Of a DNA stretch of 64,000 bases, positions 8,969 through 17,944 are shown piece after piece. The position numbers and the translations under genes are program-made. Each line of letters starts with the position of its first letter. Position 1 is the first letter of the stretch. Source of the DNA: Pontibacter roseus DSM 17521. GTDB taxonomy: Bacteria; Bacteroidota; Bacteroidia; Cytophagales; Hymenobacteraceae. The notes under the pieces are model-generated. The model was not told the origin of the DNA. It ran no database searches and saw only the letters and a list, made by a program, of their open reading frames with translations. Location: assembly GCF_000373265.1 (NCBI RefSeq), contig NZ_KB890762.1, forward strand, positions 119,705 to 183,704, written 5' to 3'.

Positions 8969-9763
8969 CTACTCCTGAAGAGACTTCTGCCAATTGGTAG
9001 TACTAAACTGCTGCGGGTCAAACCACTCCTGATTCACCTCCTTCGGGAAAGAAATATTGTAGTACTCCTCGCGCAGGAACAGCTTGCCGTTGTTTTTGAA
9101 CACAATCTCGGTAGCCACCCAGTAGCCATCAATTTGCTGGTACTGGTTCATCTCCACGTCACGGGCCACGCCTTTGTTGTTGGTGATGATGCGCACCACC
9201 CACAGGTTTTCCTTATCCACCCAGAACTGGCTGCTGGTGTTGTCGCTCAGATTAGTGGTGCCTACCACGTATACCTTGCGGCCTTGCCAGGTGCTCTCGG
9301 TGAATTGGCTCAGGTCGTAGTTTAGCTCCTGCAGCTTGCTGATGGTGGTGGCAGGGGAGTAGAAGTACACATCGAAACTCAGCAGCACCAGCGGGTGGAT
9401 GGAATACTGCTTGCTTACCTGTTTCCCTTCTTTGAAGGTATAGACCGTGTCCTGGTTGTATATCACGCCATTGCCTGTTTCAAAGCCATCGAAGCGGATG
9501 TGCAGGTTAGCCGGATAGCTGTATATCTCCTGCCATACCTCCTCTCGGCTCACCTGATTGTTCTCATAAAAGATGGCCTTCTGGTCAAACGCGAAATTCG
9601 GGTACCACTTGTCCTGCCATCTGGCATGCATGGCTTCAATCACTTGCTGTCCGTTTTGGGGTTGGCTGGCGGTCTGGTTCATGTTATGCGTGCAGGAAAG
9701 GGTAAGGAAGGGGAGGAGTAGGTATAGCGCAAAGTGAATCAGGTTGCTGGGTGCTTTTTTCAT
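8969..9763 (-). CDS. Lipoprotein, LolA/LolB-like fold suspected
   Basis: The 264-residue protein has a signal peptide ending in the lipobox LTLSC (Cys24), so it should be membrane anchored. The mature part alternates beta-rich stretches such as NLHIRFDGFETGNGVIYNQD, KVYVVGT and SQFWVDKENLWVVRI. This pattern resembles outer-membrane lipoprotein-sorting domains, but the family call is an inference. No operon partner is evident. Confidence 0.7.
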   Translation of the reverse strand: MKKAPSNLIHFALYLLLPFLTLSCTHNMNQTASQPQNGQQVIEAMHARWQDKWYPNFAFDQKAIFYENNQVSREEVWQEIYSYPANLHIRFDGFETGNGVIYNQDTVYTFKEGKQVSKQYSIHPLVLLSFDVYFYSPATTISKLQELNYDLSQFTESTWQGRKVYVVGTTNLSDNTSSQFWVDKENLWVVRIITNNKGVARDVEMNQYQQIDGYWVATEIVFKNNGKLFLREEYYNISFPKEVNQEWFDPQQFSTTNWQKSLQE

Positions 9764-9802
9764 GGTTCTAATGTAGGAGGAATGGGGAATGGCATGGCAT
9801 AA

Positions 9803-10372
9803 TTAGACTCTCAAGGAGCCCCGGAACGCCCTTGCGCTGTAGTAGGATTGCGCTCCGTTGTGATATACGAAAACATGACCGTATCTACAATCACAAAAGA
9901 GGGCACCACCCAGTTTTCTGATATCAGCAGGGGTTTTTACCCAGCTCGATGTTTTCAAATCAAATCCCCCAAGTTGCTGCAGTTCACGGTATTGTTCCTC
10001 TGTTAGAAGTTCGATGCCCATGGCGGCAGCCATATCCACAGCGTTATTATCGGGCTGATGTTCTTTCCTGGATTCCTGCCCGTCCCGGTCATAACAGACA
10101 CTTCTGCGGCCTTTCGGACTTTCCGCTGAGCAATCATAGAAGATGTACTCGTCTGTAGTTTCAGCATACCCCACCACATCCGGTTCGCCGCAGGTTCTTT
10201 CCATTTCGTGTAGCGACCACAGCTTTTCGACATTGGCTTCCAGCTTTGCCTGTATTTTAGACCACTCAAGACTCTGGTGACGTTTCATGTTTTTCTCAAA
10301 ACGAGTTTTTAGCACTTTAAGTAGCTCTTCCCATTGTTCTGGTGTTAACTCTCTTCTGTTTGCCATTGTCAT
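9803..10372 (-). CDS. DUF4256 protein
   Basis: A 189-residue cytosolic protein. The stretches CGEPDVVGY, IFYDCSAESPKGRRSVCYDR, GIELLTEEQYRELQQLGGFD, SSWVKTPADIRKLGGALFCDCRYGHVFVYHNGA and YYSARAFRG match DUF4256, found in Firmicutes and Bacteroidota. Function is unknown. ATG codons at 10372 and 10366 are both possible starts. Confidence 0.85.
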   Translation of the reverse strand: MTMANRRELTPEQWEELLKVLKTRFEKNMKRHQSLEWSKIQAKLEANVEKLWSLHEMERTCGEPDVVGYAETTDEYIFYDCSAESPKGRRSVCYDRDGQESRKEHQPDNNAVDMAAAMGIELLTEEQYRELQQLGGFDLKTSSWVKTPADIRKLGGALFCDCRYGHVFVYHNGAQSYYSARAFRGSLRV

Positions 10373-10488
10373 GATAGGTTGATTTGCTTACGGTCTTTTT
10401 CAATTATTTTATGCTATGCCATGTGGGGTTGGAGTGGTAGATTGGACTGGCTACCAACGTGCTGGGCTAAAGCACGCCTTGGTGTGGT

Positions 10489-10866
10489 TTAGGTTTTGTT
10501 GGTGGAGGTGGTTCTTCTGTTCTGCTCCACAATATAGTAGAACCCTACATTGATAAGTAAAGAGGCCGCTATAATCACATAATACAGCCCTTTACCCAGA
10601 GTATCAGTAGATTCGTTTACAACAATAGCCATCAAAGCAGGCAAAAGCAGCAGAATGAATTGTCCCTGTAACTTCTTCGGTTCAACCATGAATATAAGCA
10701 AGCCGCTGAAGAAATTATAGACTACAGCGGGTATCAAATAAACTACTGGATACATAGATGCAGCATTTATATCTCCCCCTTCTTTTATATAACCGTAGAG
10801 AAGAATAGTAATGAACTGTAGAACTGCTACAACTATTAGGTAAATGCCAATTCTAAAGTTTTCCAT
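10489..10866 (-). CDS. Small four-helix membrane protein, unknown
   Basis: A 125-residue protein with four predicted membrane segments (about residues 5-25, 40-62, 70-87 and 93-113). No family is recognised. Base composition is more AT-rich than the neighbours. It stands alone on the minus strand with about 115 bases to the next gene downstream. Confidence 0.6.
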   Translation of the reverse strand: MENFRIGIYLIVVAVLQFITILLYGYIKEGGDINAASMYPVVYLIPAVVYNFFSGLLIFMVEPKKLQGQFILLLLPALMAIVVNESTDTLGKGLYYVIIAASLLINVGFYYIVEQNRRTTSTNKT

Positions 10867-11034
10867 TCTTTCATTTTATACATTTCTATTACCACCAACT
10901 ACTGGATATACGCTACATCGACGTTTATCTGCAATATATCAAGTGTAGTGCTTATTCAATCTTAACGCTTTTAGCACCTTATATAGAGCTTCTAATATAC
11001 AATTATTCCTCATTCCAAATCCAAGAGGTATAAA

Positions 11035-11070
11035 CAAAAAACCGCCAGCTCTTTCCAGAACTGGCGGTTT
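11035..11070 (-). terminator. Terminator after lepB
   Basis: The stem AAACCGCCAG / CTGGCGGTTT is followed on the minus strand by a T-rich tract, 21 bases past the lepB stop. It closes the par-dapB-lepB run. Confidence 0.85.
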
Positions 11071-11090
11071 CAATGGCACTACTATACGCT

Positions 11091-12191
11091 CTACTCAATC
11101 GACTTAAACAATCTGTTCCATCTGATTTTGTCCAGGAAGCTGCCGTATGGGTCGGTTGACATCCAGATGAGGACGGCCTTGCCTACGATGTGGTCGGCTG
11201 GCACGAAGCCCCAGTAGCGGGAGTCGAGGGAGTTGTGGCGGTTGTCGCCCATCATGAAGTAATAGTCCTGCTTAAAGGTATAGGAGGTCGCCTCTTTGCC
11301 ATCGATGAACAGTTTGCCTTCGCGTACTTCGGCGTTGTCGTTGTGCTCATAGCCTGTAATCACCTTCTCGTAGAAAGGCAGCGTCTCGGGCGTAATCGCT
11401 ACGGTAGCGCCTTCTTTCGGGATGTACAGCGGACCGAAGTTGTCCTTGTTCCACTCATACTTGCTCGGCACGTGCGGGAACACCTCGGCGTCGCCTTTGC
11501 CGGCCTCGTCTTTCAGCAACATGGTCTCCTTGATGAAGTCCAGTTTGGCCAGTTCCTGCGCCTTTTCAGGGGAAGTGTCCACAATGTAGCCGCCCTGCCA
11601 CTGAATCACGTCTGTGATGTCGCGCTCCAGGAAGAACTTTTCGGCTAGGCGCTGGTCCGTGGACAGGAAGTACTTGTACTGCATCTTCTCCGGGTTTTCG
11701 GCCATCTTACCGTTGATGTATACCTGCATCTCCCGTATCTCAATGGAATCGCCGGCAATACCAATGCAGCGCTTGATGTAGTTGGTGCGCAAATCAGCAG
11801 GGTGCTGCTCCTCGGGCGGGTAGTTGAACACGACTACGTCGTTGCGGCTCACTTCCGAAAAGCCCGGAAGGCGGTAAGATTTCAGCTGGATGGCATCGGA
11901 GTAGGAGGGGATGTTGGTGCCCCAGATGGTCTGATGCGTGAGCGGCACCTGCAGCGGTGTGATAGGCGTACGTGGACCATAGTGGAGTTTGCTCACAAAC
12001 AGGAAATCACCTACCAGCAGCGACTTCTCCATAGAAGGCGTTGGGATGGTATAGGCCTCAAAGGTAGCCCAGCGAATCAAGCTGGCCGCAATGACGGCAA
12101 ACAGGATGGCATCACCCCACTCACGCGCAAAGCTCTTTTTCTTCTTCGGCTCCTTGGTGACGGGCTTTTTATCCCAAAACTTTACTTTCAT
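11091..12191 (-). CDS. lepB: Signal peptidase I
   Basis: This membrane serine protease cleaves Sec and Tat signal peptides on the outer face of the inner membrane. An N-terminal anchor (about residues 28-42) is followed by the nucleophile motif TPSMEKSLLVGD (Ser53), the lysine motif NYIKRCIGIAGD (Lys140) and the C-terminal box FMMGDNRHNSLDSRYWG. At 366 residues it is longer than the E. coli enzyme because of an insert between the Lys box and the last box, as is usual in Bacteroidota. It lies 18 bases downstream of dapB, in a conserved order. Confidence 0.96.
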   Translation of the reverse strand: MKVKFWDKKPVTKEPKKKKSFAREWGDAILFAVIAASLIRWATFEAYTIPTPSMEKSLLVGDFLFVSKLHYGPRTPITPLQVPLTHQTIWGTNIPSYSDAIQLKSYRLPGFSEVSRNDVVVFNYPPEEQHPADLRTNYIKRCIGIAGDSIEIREMQVYINGKMAENPEKMQYKYFLSTDQRLAEKFFLERDITDVIQWQGGYIVDTSPEKAQELAKLDFIKETMLLKDEAGKGDAEVFPHVPSKYEWNKDNFGPLYIPKEGATVAITPETLPFYEKVITGYEHNDNAEVREGKLFIDGKEATSYTFKQDYYFMMGDNRHNSLDSRYWGFVPADHIVGKAVLIWMSTDPYGSFLDKIRWNRLFKSIE

Positions 12192-12209
12192 GTAGAATTC
12201 GTTTTGTTA

Positions 12210-12926
12210 CTATAGGTTCAGCATGTCTTTCATGCCATACACGCCCTGGCGGCCTTTGAGCCAATCAGCAGCTATCAGGGCCCCCTCGGCAAAGCCGGCG
12301 CGGCTGTGGGCGATGTGGCCCAATTCTATCTTGTCTACCTCCGAGGCGTAGGTCACGATGTGGGTTCCTACCACGTCCGGCTCGCGCTCCGACATGATGT
12401 TGAGCTTGCTCTTGTCTGAGTCGTCGTCAGCGGCCCAGCCACTCAGGGTAGGGTAGCTGGCTAGTATACCTTCGGCGGTTGTTATACCTGTTCCGCTTGG
12501 TTTGTCAACTTTCTGCAGGTGGTGTATCTCGCGTATGGATACCTGGTACTCCTTATAGGCCTGCATTTTACTGGCAATATATTCGTTAAAATGGAAAAAC
12601 AAATTAACGCCCACACTATAATTGGAGGCATAGAAGAAAGCTCCTTTGTTTTCCTGGCACAGCTGCACGGCTTCGCTATACCTGTCGAGCCAACCCGTGG
12701 AGCCGGAAACAACAGGTATACCGGCGTTCAGGCAGTAGGAAATATTGCCGAATGCGGCCTCCGGATGGGTGAATTCAATGGCTACGTCGGTATTGGCAGG
12801 GGTATAGCTGCTGAGGGTTTCAGCATTGGTATGATCAATGGTACCGGCTATCTGGTGACCTTTAGCCAGGGCCATCTGCTCAATGGTTTTGCCCATCTTG
12901 CCATAGCCAATCAATAGGATTCTCAT
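12210..12926 (-). CDS. dapB: 4-hydroxy-tetrahydrodipicolinate reductase
   Basis: DapB reduces the dihydrodipicolinate precursor with NAD(P)H in the lysine/diaminopimelate pathway, needed for peptidoglycan. The 238 residues begin with the Rossmann motif IGYGKMGKTIE. The catalytic motif EIHHLQKVDKPSGTG is near residues 131-145. The start ATG overlaps the stop of the DUF5683 gene by 4 bases, so the two are translationally coupled. Confidence 0.95.
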   Translation of the reverse strand: MRILLIGYGKMGKTIEQMALAKGHQIAGTIDHTNAETLSSYTPANTDVAIEFTHPEAAFGNISYCLNAGIPVVSGSTGWLDRYSEAVQLCQENKGAFFYASNYSVGVNLFFHFNEYIASKMQAYKEYQVSIREIHHLQKVDKPSGTGITTAEGILASYPTLSGWAADDDSDKSKLNIMSEREPDVVGTHIVTYASEVDKIELGHIAHSRAGFAEGALIAADWLKGRQGVYGMKDMLNL

Positions 12927-13570
12927 TTGGTTCGGGTGTATAGGGTAAGGGTGAGGCCAGGGGTCATGCTGTTAGCGGCTGGTGTTTGAAAAAGGTCTGG
13001 CTGCACCCGTAGGGTCAGGTTGTCGCCCACATCAAAGTCTTTCAAATGGGCATGCACATAGGCTTCTGCAATGTTCAGGGCATAGGCTCCAACCGACAGA
13101 ATAATAGTTAGGTCGCGGTTGCGGCGATAATAGTCGCGGCTGTAGAGGAGTTGGGCAGAGCCATTGGAACGCTGAACGCCGTAAATCGGGTGGTCCTGAT
13201 ACTTATCGGAATTAGTACGTCGCTGTAAAACGGCTGCTCTGAAGTCCTGGTACTTGTTGTTGTTGTCGATGAGGAAATAGCCCAACACCGCGCCCGTGGC
13301 ATAAATAACAGGAATCTTCCAGTAGGCGCCGTTGTAGGCCTGGCCCAATCCGGGCAGTGCGGCTGAAAAAAGCGCTGCCTTTCCAGGTCTTCCCAGGTCC
13401 TTGAGGCCACTCAGGAAAAACTTCTTTTCCTGGGCCACCGAATCCGCCTCCGGCGTGAGCACCATAACGGAGTCAGGGCCGGCAGTCACCACTTGTGCCT
13501 GCGCACGCTCAGAAAAGAGCTGCAATGACAGCCCCAGCAAAAGTATCGTGATGCCTGACGCAAACCTCAT
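12923..13570 (-). CDS. DUF5683 membrane protein
   Basis: The 215-residue protein has an N-terminal signal sequence, then the family hallmark ALFSAALPGLGQAYNGAYWK leading into a membrane segment (IYATGAVLGYFLID) and a second one near LTIILSVGAYALNIAEAYV. DUF5683 genes sit between parB and dapB across Bacteroidota; the function is unknown. It lies 9 bases downstream of parB and overlaps dapB. Confidence 0.85.
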   Translation of the reverse strand: MRFASGITILLLGLSLQLFSERAQAQVVTAGPDSVMVLTPEADSVAQEKKFFLSGLKDLGRPGKAALFSAALPGLGQAYNGAYWKIPVIYATGAVLGYFLIDNNNKYQDFRAAVLQRRTNSDKYQDHPIYGVQRSNGSAQLLYSRDYYRRNRDLTIILSVGAYALNIAEAYVHAHLKDFDVGDNLTLRVQPDLFQTPAANSMTPGLTLTLYTRTK

Positions 13571-13579
13571 GCTCTGACC

Positions 13580-14494
13580 TTAGTAGTTCAATATCTCCAG
13601 AATACGGTTAAGCTCATCCACCGTCACAAACGGGATTTTGATTTCGCCTTTGCCGTCGTTATTCGCCTTGACAATAATCTTGGTGCCGAATTGGGATGAA
13701 AGCCGCGATTCCACTCCCTTCAGTTCCTCCTCATACTTGTTGAACACCAGTTTTTGTTGCGGGTCAGGTTTCCTGCCGGCGTTCTGCACGTTGCGTACCA
13801 GTTCCTCTACCTTGCGCACCGACAGTTCTTCGGCCACCACCTTGCGGAAAATCTCGAGCTGCTTCTCGATGGTGTCGATGTTAATGAGCGCACGCGCGTG
13901 GCCCATGGAAATCACGTTGTCACGCAAGGCGATTTGGATATCCGGTGGCAGTTTGAGCAGGCGCAGGTAGTTGGTGACGGTAGTCCGTTTCTTGCCCACA
14001 CGGTCGCCCAGTTCCTCCTGTTTCAGGCTACACTCGGTGAGCAGGCGCTGGTAGGAGAGGGCAATCTCGATGGCGTTGAGGTTCTCCCGCTGGATGTTCT
14101 CAATCAGGGCCATCTCCAGCATCTGCTGGTCATCGGCCTTGCGGATGTAGGCAGGTATGGTGGTCAGCCCGGCCATCTTAGCCGCCTGGTAGCGACGCTC
14201 ACCCGATATCAGCTGGTAGGTATGCTGGTCAAGCTGGCGAACCGTGATGGGCTGGATGATGCCCTGTATTCTTATAGACTCAGCCAATTCCTCCAGCGCG
14301 GTCTGGTCAAAGTGCGTGCGCGGCTGGTACGGGTTGGTCTGTATGTATTCAATGGCTATATCTGCGATGGTATTGACTTCGTTAAGTGTGGAAGACTCAG
14401 TTTTACCGGTATACTTGTTCCCTTCCAGAAGGGAACCCAGGCCTCTGCCGAGGCCGCCTTTACGTGCAGGTACTGATTTTTTGTTGTCGGACAT
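13580..14494 (-). CDS. parB: Chromosome partitioning protein ParB
   Basis: ParB binds parS and, using CTP, spreads as a clamp to load segregation machinery near the origin. The 304 residues include the N-terminal motif IQTNPYQPRTHFD, the CTP/GERR box LISGERRYQAAK, and a helix-turn-helix region around QEELGDRVGKKRTTVTNYLR. The C-terminal dimerisation region ends at the stop. It follows parA by 12 bases. A perfect parS was not seen in the window. Confidence 0.95.
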   Translation of the reverse strand: MSDNKKSVPARKGGLGRGLGSLLEGNKYTGKTESSTLNEVNTIADIAIEYIQTNPYQPRTHFDQTALEELAESIRIQGIIQPITVRQLDQHTYQLISGERRYQAAKMAGLTTIPAYIRKADDQQMLEMALIENIQRENLNAIEIALSYQRLLTECSLKQEELGDRVGKKRTTVTNYLRLLKLPPDIQIALRDNVISMGHARALINIDTIEKQLEIFRKVVAEELSVRKVEELVRNVQNAGRKPDPQQKLVFNKYEEELKGVESRLSSQFGTKIIVKANNDGKGEIKIPFVTVDELNRILEILNY

Positions 14495-14506
14495 GTAAGG
14501 GTAAGG

Positions 14507-15289
14507 TTATTTCGCCAGCGCAACGCTGTTCTTCTCTGCTATCTCACGGGCAAGGTTCAGGTAGCTCATAGCACCCTTGCTCTCTGCGTCATGCAGAATG
14601 GCAGGTATACCAAAGCTAGGCGACTCGCTCAACTTCACGTTTCTGGGGATGATGGTATCGAACACCATCTGCTGGAAGTGCGTCTTCACCTCTTCCACCA
14701 CCTGGTTGCTCAGGCGCAGGCGCACGTCATACATCGTCAGCAGGATACCCTCTATGGAGAGTTCCGGGTTAAGGCGTGACTGTATGATTTTAATCGTGTT
14801 CAAGAGCTTGCCTAAGCCTTCCAAGGCGAAGTACTCGCACTGCACCGGTATCACCACGGAGTCGGCCGCCGTAAGCGAGTTGACGGTGATGAGGCCCAGG
14901 GAAGGGGAGCAGTCGATGATGATGAAGTCGTATACATCCTTTATGGGAGCCAGCGCCTCGCGCATCTTCTCTTCCCGGTTGGGCACGTTAATCATCTCCA
15001 CTTCAGCTCCTACCAGGTCGATGTGCGAGGGAATCAGGTCCAGAAACTCCACGTTGGGGGAGTTCAGGACGATGTCTTGTATTTTCACATCCTCTACCAT
15101 GCACTCGTAGATGCTGGTGGTGATGCTGGCCGGGTCGAAACCGAGTCCCGACGTGGCGTTCGCCTGGGGGTCTGCGTCAACCAGCAGTGTTCTATATTCT
15201 AGGGCTGCCAGGCTCGCAGCCAGGTTAATGGCTGTGGTGGTCTTGCCTACGCCACCTTTTTGGTTTGCAACCGCGATTATTTTTCCCAT
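14507..15289 (-). CDS. parA: Chromosome partitioning ATPase ParA (Soj)
   Basis: ParA is a deviant Walker-type ATPase that works with ParB in origin segregation. The 260 residues start [20 protein letters not shown], giving the signature KGGVGKTT at about 11-18. The A' motif [11 protein letters not shown] is near 120. It follows the MBL hydrolase gene by 7 bases, so these genes are probably co-transcribed. Confidence 0.97.
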   Translation of the reverse strand: MGKIIAVANQKGGVGKTTTAINLAASLAALEYRTLLVDADPQANATSGLGFDPASITTSIYECMVEDVKIQDIVLNSPNVEFLDLIPSHIDLVGAEVEMINVPNREEKMREALAPIKDVYDFIIIDCSPSLGLITVNSLTAADSVVIPVQCEYFALEGLGKLLNTIKIIQSRLNPELSIEGILLTMYDVRLRLSNQVVEEVKTHFQQMVFDTIIPRNVKLSESPSFGIPAILHDAESKGAMSYLNLAREIAEKNSVALAK

Positions 15290-15296
15290 CTAAAAA

Positions 15297-15977
15297 TTAT
15301 AGGTTTATAGTCTGACCTATCTCCATCAATATAAGTTCCTTGCCGGCCATCTGCGCCACTTCCTTCACCTCCTCGTGGTCAATCTGGATATAAGGGAAAG
15401 TATCATAGTGCATGCCTATTACCCTGTCCACCTGCACGAAATCAGCGGCTACCAGGGCATCGTGGATGTCCATGGTGAAATTGTCGCCGATAGGGAGCAA
15501 GGCAAAGTCCAGGTCAAACTGCTCTGGAATGAGCTTCATGTCGTAGGTGAGGGCGGTATCGCCGGCGAAATAAAATGTCTGGTTCTCTGTTTCTACCACG
15601 AAACCTGCCGCACTGCCTGCATACGTGCCATCTGGCAAGGAACTGGAGTGGATGGCGTTCACCATCTTTACGGTACCAAAGGGCATTGTCACTTTGCCGC
15701 CTGTGTTCATCGGGTGGGTTTTTTCAATCCCCTTCTGGCCATACCAGCTGGCAATCTCAAAAGTAGCCACTATGGTGGCATCGTTGTTTTTGGCGATGCG
15801 CTCTGCGTCGTGCACATGGTCTTGGTGGCCGTGTGAGAGCAGGATGTAATCTGTCTTGATGCTGTCAACGTCTATGTCCGAGGCCAGCTCGTTGGGAGAG
15901 ATGAACGGGTCGAATAGAATCCGGTGTTCGCCTATCTTGAAAAGAAAGCAGGACTGGCCGTAGTACGTTATTTCCAT
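15297..15977 (-). CDS. Metallo-beta-lactamase-fold hydrolase (UPF0173-like)
   Basis: The 226-residue cytosolic protein carries the metal site LLSHGHQDHVHD near residue 50 and later His/Asp ligands (HSSSLPDG; FAGDTALTYD; IGMHYDTFP). It matches the YtkL/UPF0173 metal-dependent hydrolase group; the substrate is unknown. It is the first gene of the run leading to parA and parB and has a TATCTTTG -7 box 49 bases upstream. Confidence 0.88.
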   Translation of the reverse strand: MEITYYGQSCFLFKIGEHRILFDPFISPNELASDIDVDSIKTDYILLSHGHQDHVHDAERIAKNNDATIVATFEIASWYGQKGIEKTHPMNTGGKVTMPFGTVKMVNAIHSSSLPDGTYAGSAAGFVVETENQTFYFAGDTALTYDMKLIPEQFDLDFALLPIGDNFTMDIHDALVAADFVQVDRVIGMHYDTFPYIQIDHEEVKEVAQMAGKELILMEIGQTINL

Positions 15978-16025
15978 AGTTCTCGCGTTTAGGTTTGGTT
16001 AACTGTAACAGGTAATCAACTTCTA

Positions 16026-16033
16026 CAAAGATA
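16026..16033 (-). promoter_or_regulatory. Putative -7 box for the MBL-parAB run
   Basis: On the minus strand this reads TATCTTTG, an exact TAnnTTTG, placed 49 bases before the hydrolase start. The -33 element is not clear. Confidence 0.4.
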
Positions 16034-16083
16034 CACGTTTTTGTTCAGAATGAACGATGTTCCACGGCAGGCGGGGCATATTT

Positions 16084-16111
16084 TTATCCACGATTTCGGG
16101 GGTTATCCACA
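16084..16111 (+). promoter_or_regulatory. Two DnaA-box-like sites
   Basis: TTATCCACA at 16103-16111 is a perfect DnaA box, and TTATCCACG at 16084-16092 differs at one base. They lie on the same strand, 19 bases apart, about 110-130 bases upstream of the gene run containing parA and parB. Two boxes alone do not prove an origin. Confidence 0.45.
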
Positions 16112-16173
16112 TTAGCGGTTTCCTATATGGAAAAGGCCTATACTGCTCTGAGGCCAGATTTTATAGTACCACA

Positions 16174-16216
16174 AGACCCGGTGCTGTGGCAGTATACCTG
16201 CCACGGCACCGGGTCT
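16174..16216. terminator. Long hairpin, terminator-like without T run
   Basis: A 19-bp stem with one wobble pair (AGACCCGGTGCTGTGGCAG against its near-complement) closes on a 5-base loop TATAC. It lies between a DUF2382 gene ending at 16311 and the MBL gene starting at 15977. It may stop minus-strand transcripts, but no T run follows in either direction. The rest of the 15978-16310 gap holds only the DnaA-like boxes, a -7 box and an AGGTATAG copy. Confidence 0.55.
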
Positions 16217-16310
16217 CTGGTTGCTTGTATGCTATTGCTAACGAGCCGTGGAACGAGTTATTTCACTGGCTAGCTTGTTGTTTTTTTCTGGAAGGTATAG
16301 ACACCGTTCC

Positions 16311-16865
16311 TTAGCGCCTGTCCGGGTCCAGGTTTTCGTTTCGTTGGCGGTCAACGCGTACCTCCTCGCGACGCAGCGTTACCTGCTCGGTGTCGTGCTT
16401 CTCGGTGCGGCGCTTGGTTATATGCAGTTCCTCGACTACCAGTATGCGCTTCTCAACCACCAGCACCTCCCTGGTGACAGGTATAATCATCTTGTCGCCT
16501 TCGTAGCGGATGGGAGGTGGGGGAGTGTCTACATACTGGTTTATCTCAACCCGCTCTATGTCGGTTTCCTCAAACACGGTGGGCAGGTCTACGGTCACCT
16601 CTTCTTCATGCACGTCTTTTGAGATGCGAACCCGGCCGGTTTCCACCACATCCTTGTCCACTTGCACGCGCTCCTCTATTACAGGTATGGTCTCGATGTG
16701 CTCGTCCTTTTCCTCCAGGCGGTTCCGTTCTTCCAGTCGTATTTCCTCGGCACTTCCTGGGATATAAGCATCCTGCCTGACACTATCTCCAACTGGGTCG
16801 TTGGTGTGTCCCTCCCGCAGTTTTTCATCAAACTCTGATTTTAATTTGTCTGTTTTCTTATTCAT
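16311..16865 (-). CDS. DUF2382 (YsnF/AvaK) stress-type protein
   Basis: The 184-residue protein is highly charged with no signal peptide. Residues of about 55-175 show the DUF2382 pattern of repeated IPVIEERVQVDKDVVETGRV and RISKDVHEEEVTVDLP segments, ending in EEVRVDRQ. The family occurs in general-stress proteins such as B. subtilis YsnF. A second DUF2382 gene lies 233 bases upstream on the same strand, so the pair may share a stress role. Confidence 0.82.
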   Translation of the reverse strand: MNKKTDKLKSEFDEKLREGHTNDPVGDSVRQDAYIPGSAEEIRLEERNRLEEKDEHIETIPVIEERVQVDKDVVETGRVRISKDVHEEEVTVDLPTVFEETDIERVEINQYVDTPPPPIRYEGDKMIIPVTREVLVVEKRILVVEELHITKRRTEKHDTEQVTLRREEVRVDRQRNENLDPDRR

Positions 16866-17040
16866 GTTTTCTGGATTATGTTAGTTCTTTTCCCTGCTTA
16901 TTCCTGTGGGCGCCGATGCGCCTGATTTTTTACGGGTGGGTGTGGCTATAGTTTTGGTTTATAATGCATTGGTGCTACAGGCTGCCTTATGGCACGAGCT
17001 ATACCTGGAAAGTTGTCGGGAACATCGCGCTGGTAAGGAC

Positions 17041-17075
17041 AAAAGAAAAGAGGCAGCCGCTTAGCGGCTGCCTCT
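17041..17075 (-). terminator. Terminator after the larger DUF2382 gene
   Basis: An 11-bp stem (GAGGCAGCCGC / GCGGCTGCCTC) with a 3-base loop runs into TTTTCTTTT on the minus strand, 24 bases past the stop at 17099. Confidence 0.85.
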
Positions 17076-17098
17076 CTCTATGTATAAGAAACTATAGA

Positions 17099-17944
17099 CT
17101 ATCTATTTCGAGGATCAGTTCCAGGCGTATTGCCCGGTTTTCTCGGGTCATCTTTCGAGTCTATTCTGTTTACGTCCACGTCCGTCTTGCGTACCGTGTC
17201 TCGTACAGTCTCATCGCGTGTCTCGGTGTGTTTGCCTACCTTGATTTCTTCCACCACACGGGCTTCTTTGTTTACAACAGGCACCTCGGCGCGCTCAGTG
17301 ATATTGATTTCACCTTCTTTGAAGTTCTGGAAATCACGTTCAGTAGCTGGTCTGTTCACCTTGTTTCGCTCAATATCCACGTGCTCTTCACGCAGGCGCA
17401 GGTGCTCTTCCACAGGACGCTCCACAATGCGGCTTCTCATGCGAACACCGCCTTGCTCTACTTCCCGCTTGCCCACATTCAGACGCTCCTCCATAATCGG
17501 AATTGTTCTGTCTGTATTGCTAGTCTGGTCGGTTCTGGTGGTGTGGGCAGTGCCTTGTGGTGGGGTGGCCATACCTGCCTGCGGATTATTGCTCTGCATG
17601 CTGTGCTCATCCACGTCTACGGCACCACAGGAGTCCAATACTTCAGCTGCTTTTTGAGCTTCCTGCTGCGAGTCGGCGTGAACCGTTACTACCCAGCCTC
17701 TACGGGCTGCCTGCGTATGTTTGGTGGCCTCATCGCTGCTGCCAAAAAGCGACCCGAAAAAACCGCTCACGCTGTCTTTGTCTCGGTCTGCAGTACTGCT
17801 CTTCACTTGCTGGGCTGTGCTTGAGCCAGGGTTGGCTATATCCACTTTGTTGCGGCCGATATGATGTGTGCTTTCCAGCTTCTGTACAGCGGCTTGTGCA
17901 TCTATACCTTCTTTAAAAATTCCTATTACCGTTTGTCGTGTCAT
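17099..17944 (-). CDS. Stress-type protein: 17M-like domain plus DUF2382
   Basis: The 281-residue protein begins with a ferredoxin-fold-like region (TVIGIFKEGIDAQAAVQKLES; GWVVTVHADSQQEAQKAAEVLDSCGAVDVDEH), similar to general stress protein 17M. A Gly/Ser-rich insert (SVSGFFGSLFGSS) breaks it at about 59-71. The DUF2382 domain spans about 145-265 (IPIMEERLNVGKREVEQGGV). It probably works with the neighbouring DUF2382 protein; the biochemical function is not known. Confidence 0.82.
   Translation of the reverse strand: MTRQTVIGIFKEGIDAQAAVQKLESTHHIGRNKVDIANPGSSTAQQVKSSTADRDKDSVSGFFGSLFGSSDEATKHTQAARRGWVVTVHADSQQEAQKAAEVLDSCGAVDVDEHSMQSNNPQAGMATPPQGTAHTTRTDQTSNTDRTIPIMEERLNVGKREVEQGGVRMRSRIVERPVEEHLRLREEHVDIERNKVNRPATERDFQNFKEGEINITERAEVPVVNKEARVVEEIKVGKHTETRDETVRDTVRKTDVDVNRIDSKDDPRKPGNTPGTDPRNR

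Noticed and set aside
16057..16256. Half parS-like sites TGTTCCACG and CGTGGAAC near parAB
   Set aside because: Each is only one half of the parS palindrome and they are about 190 bases apart; no full site seen.
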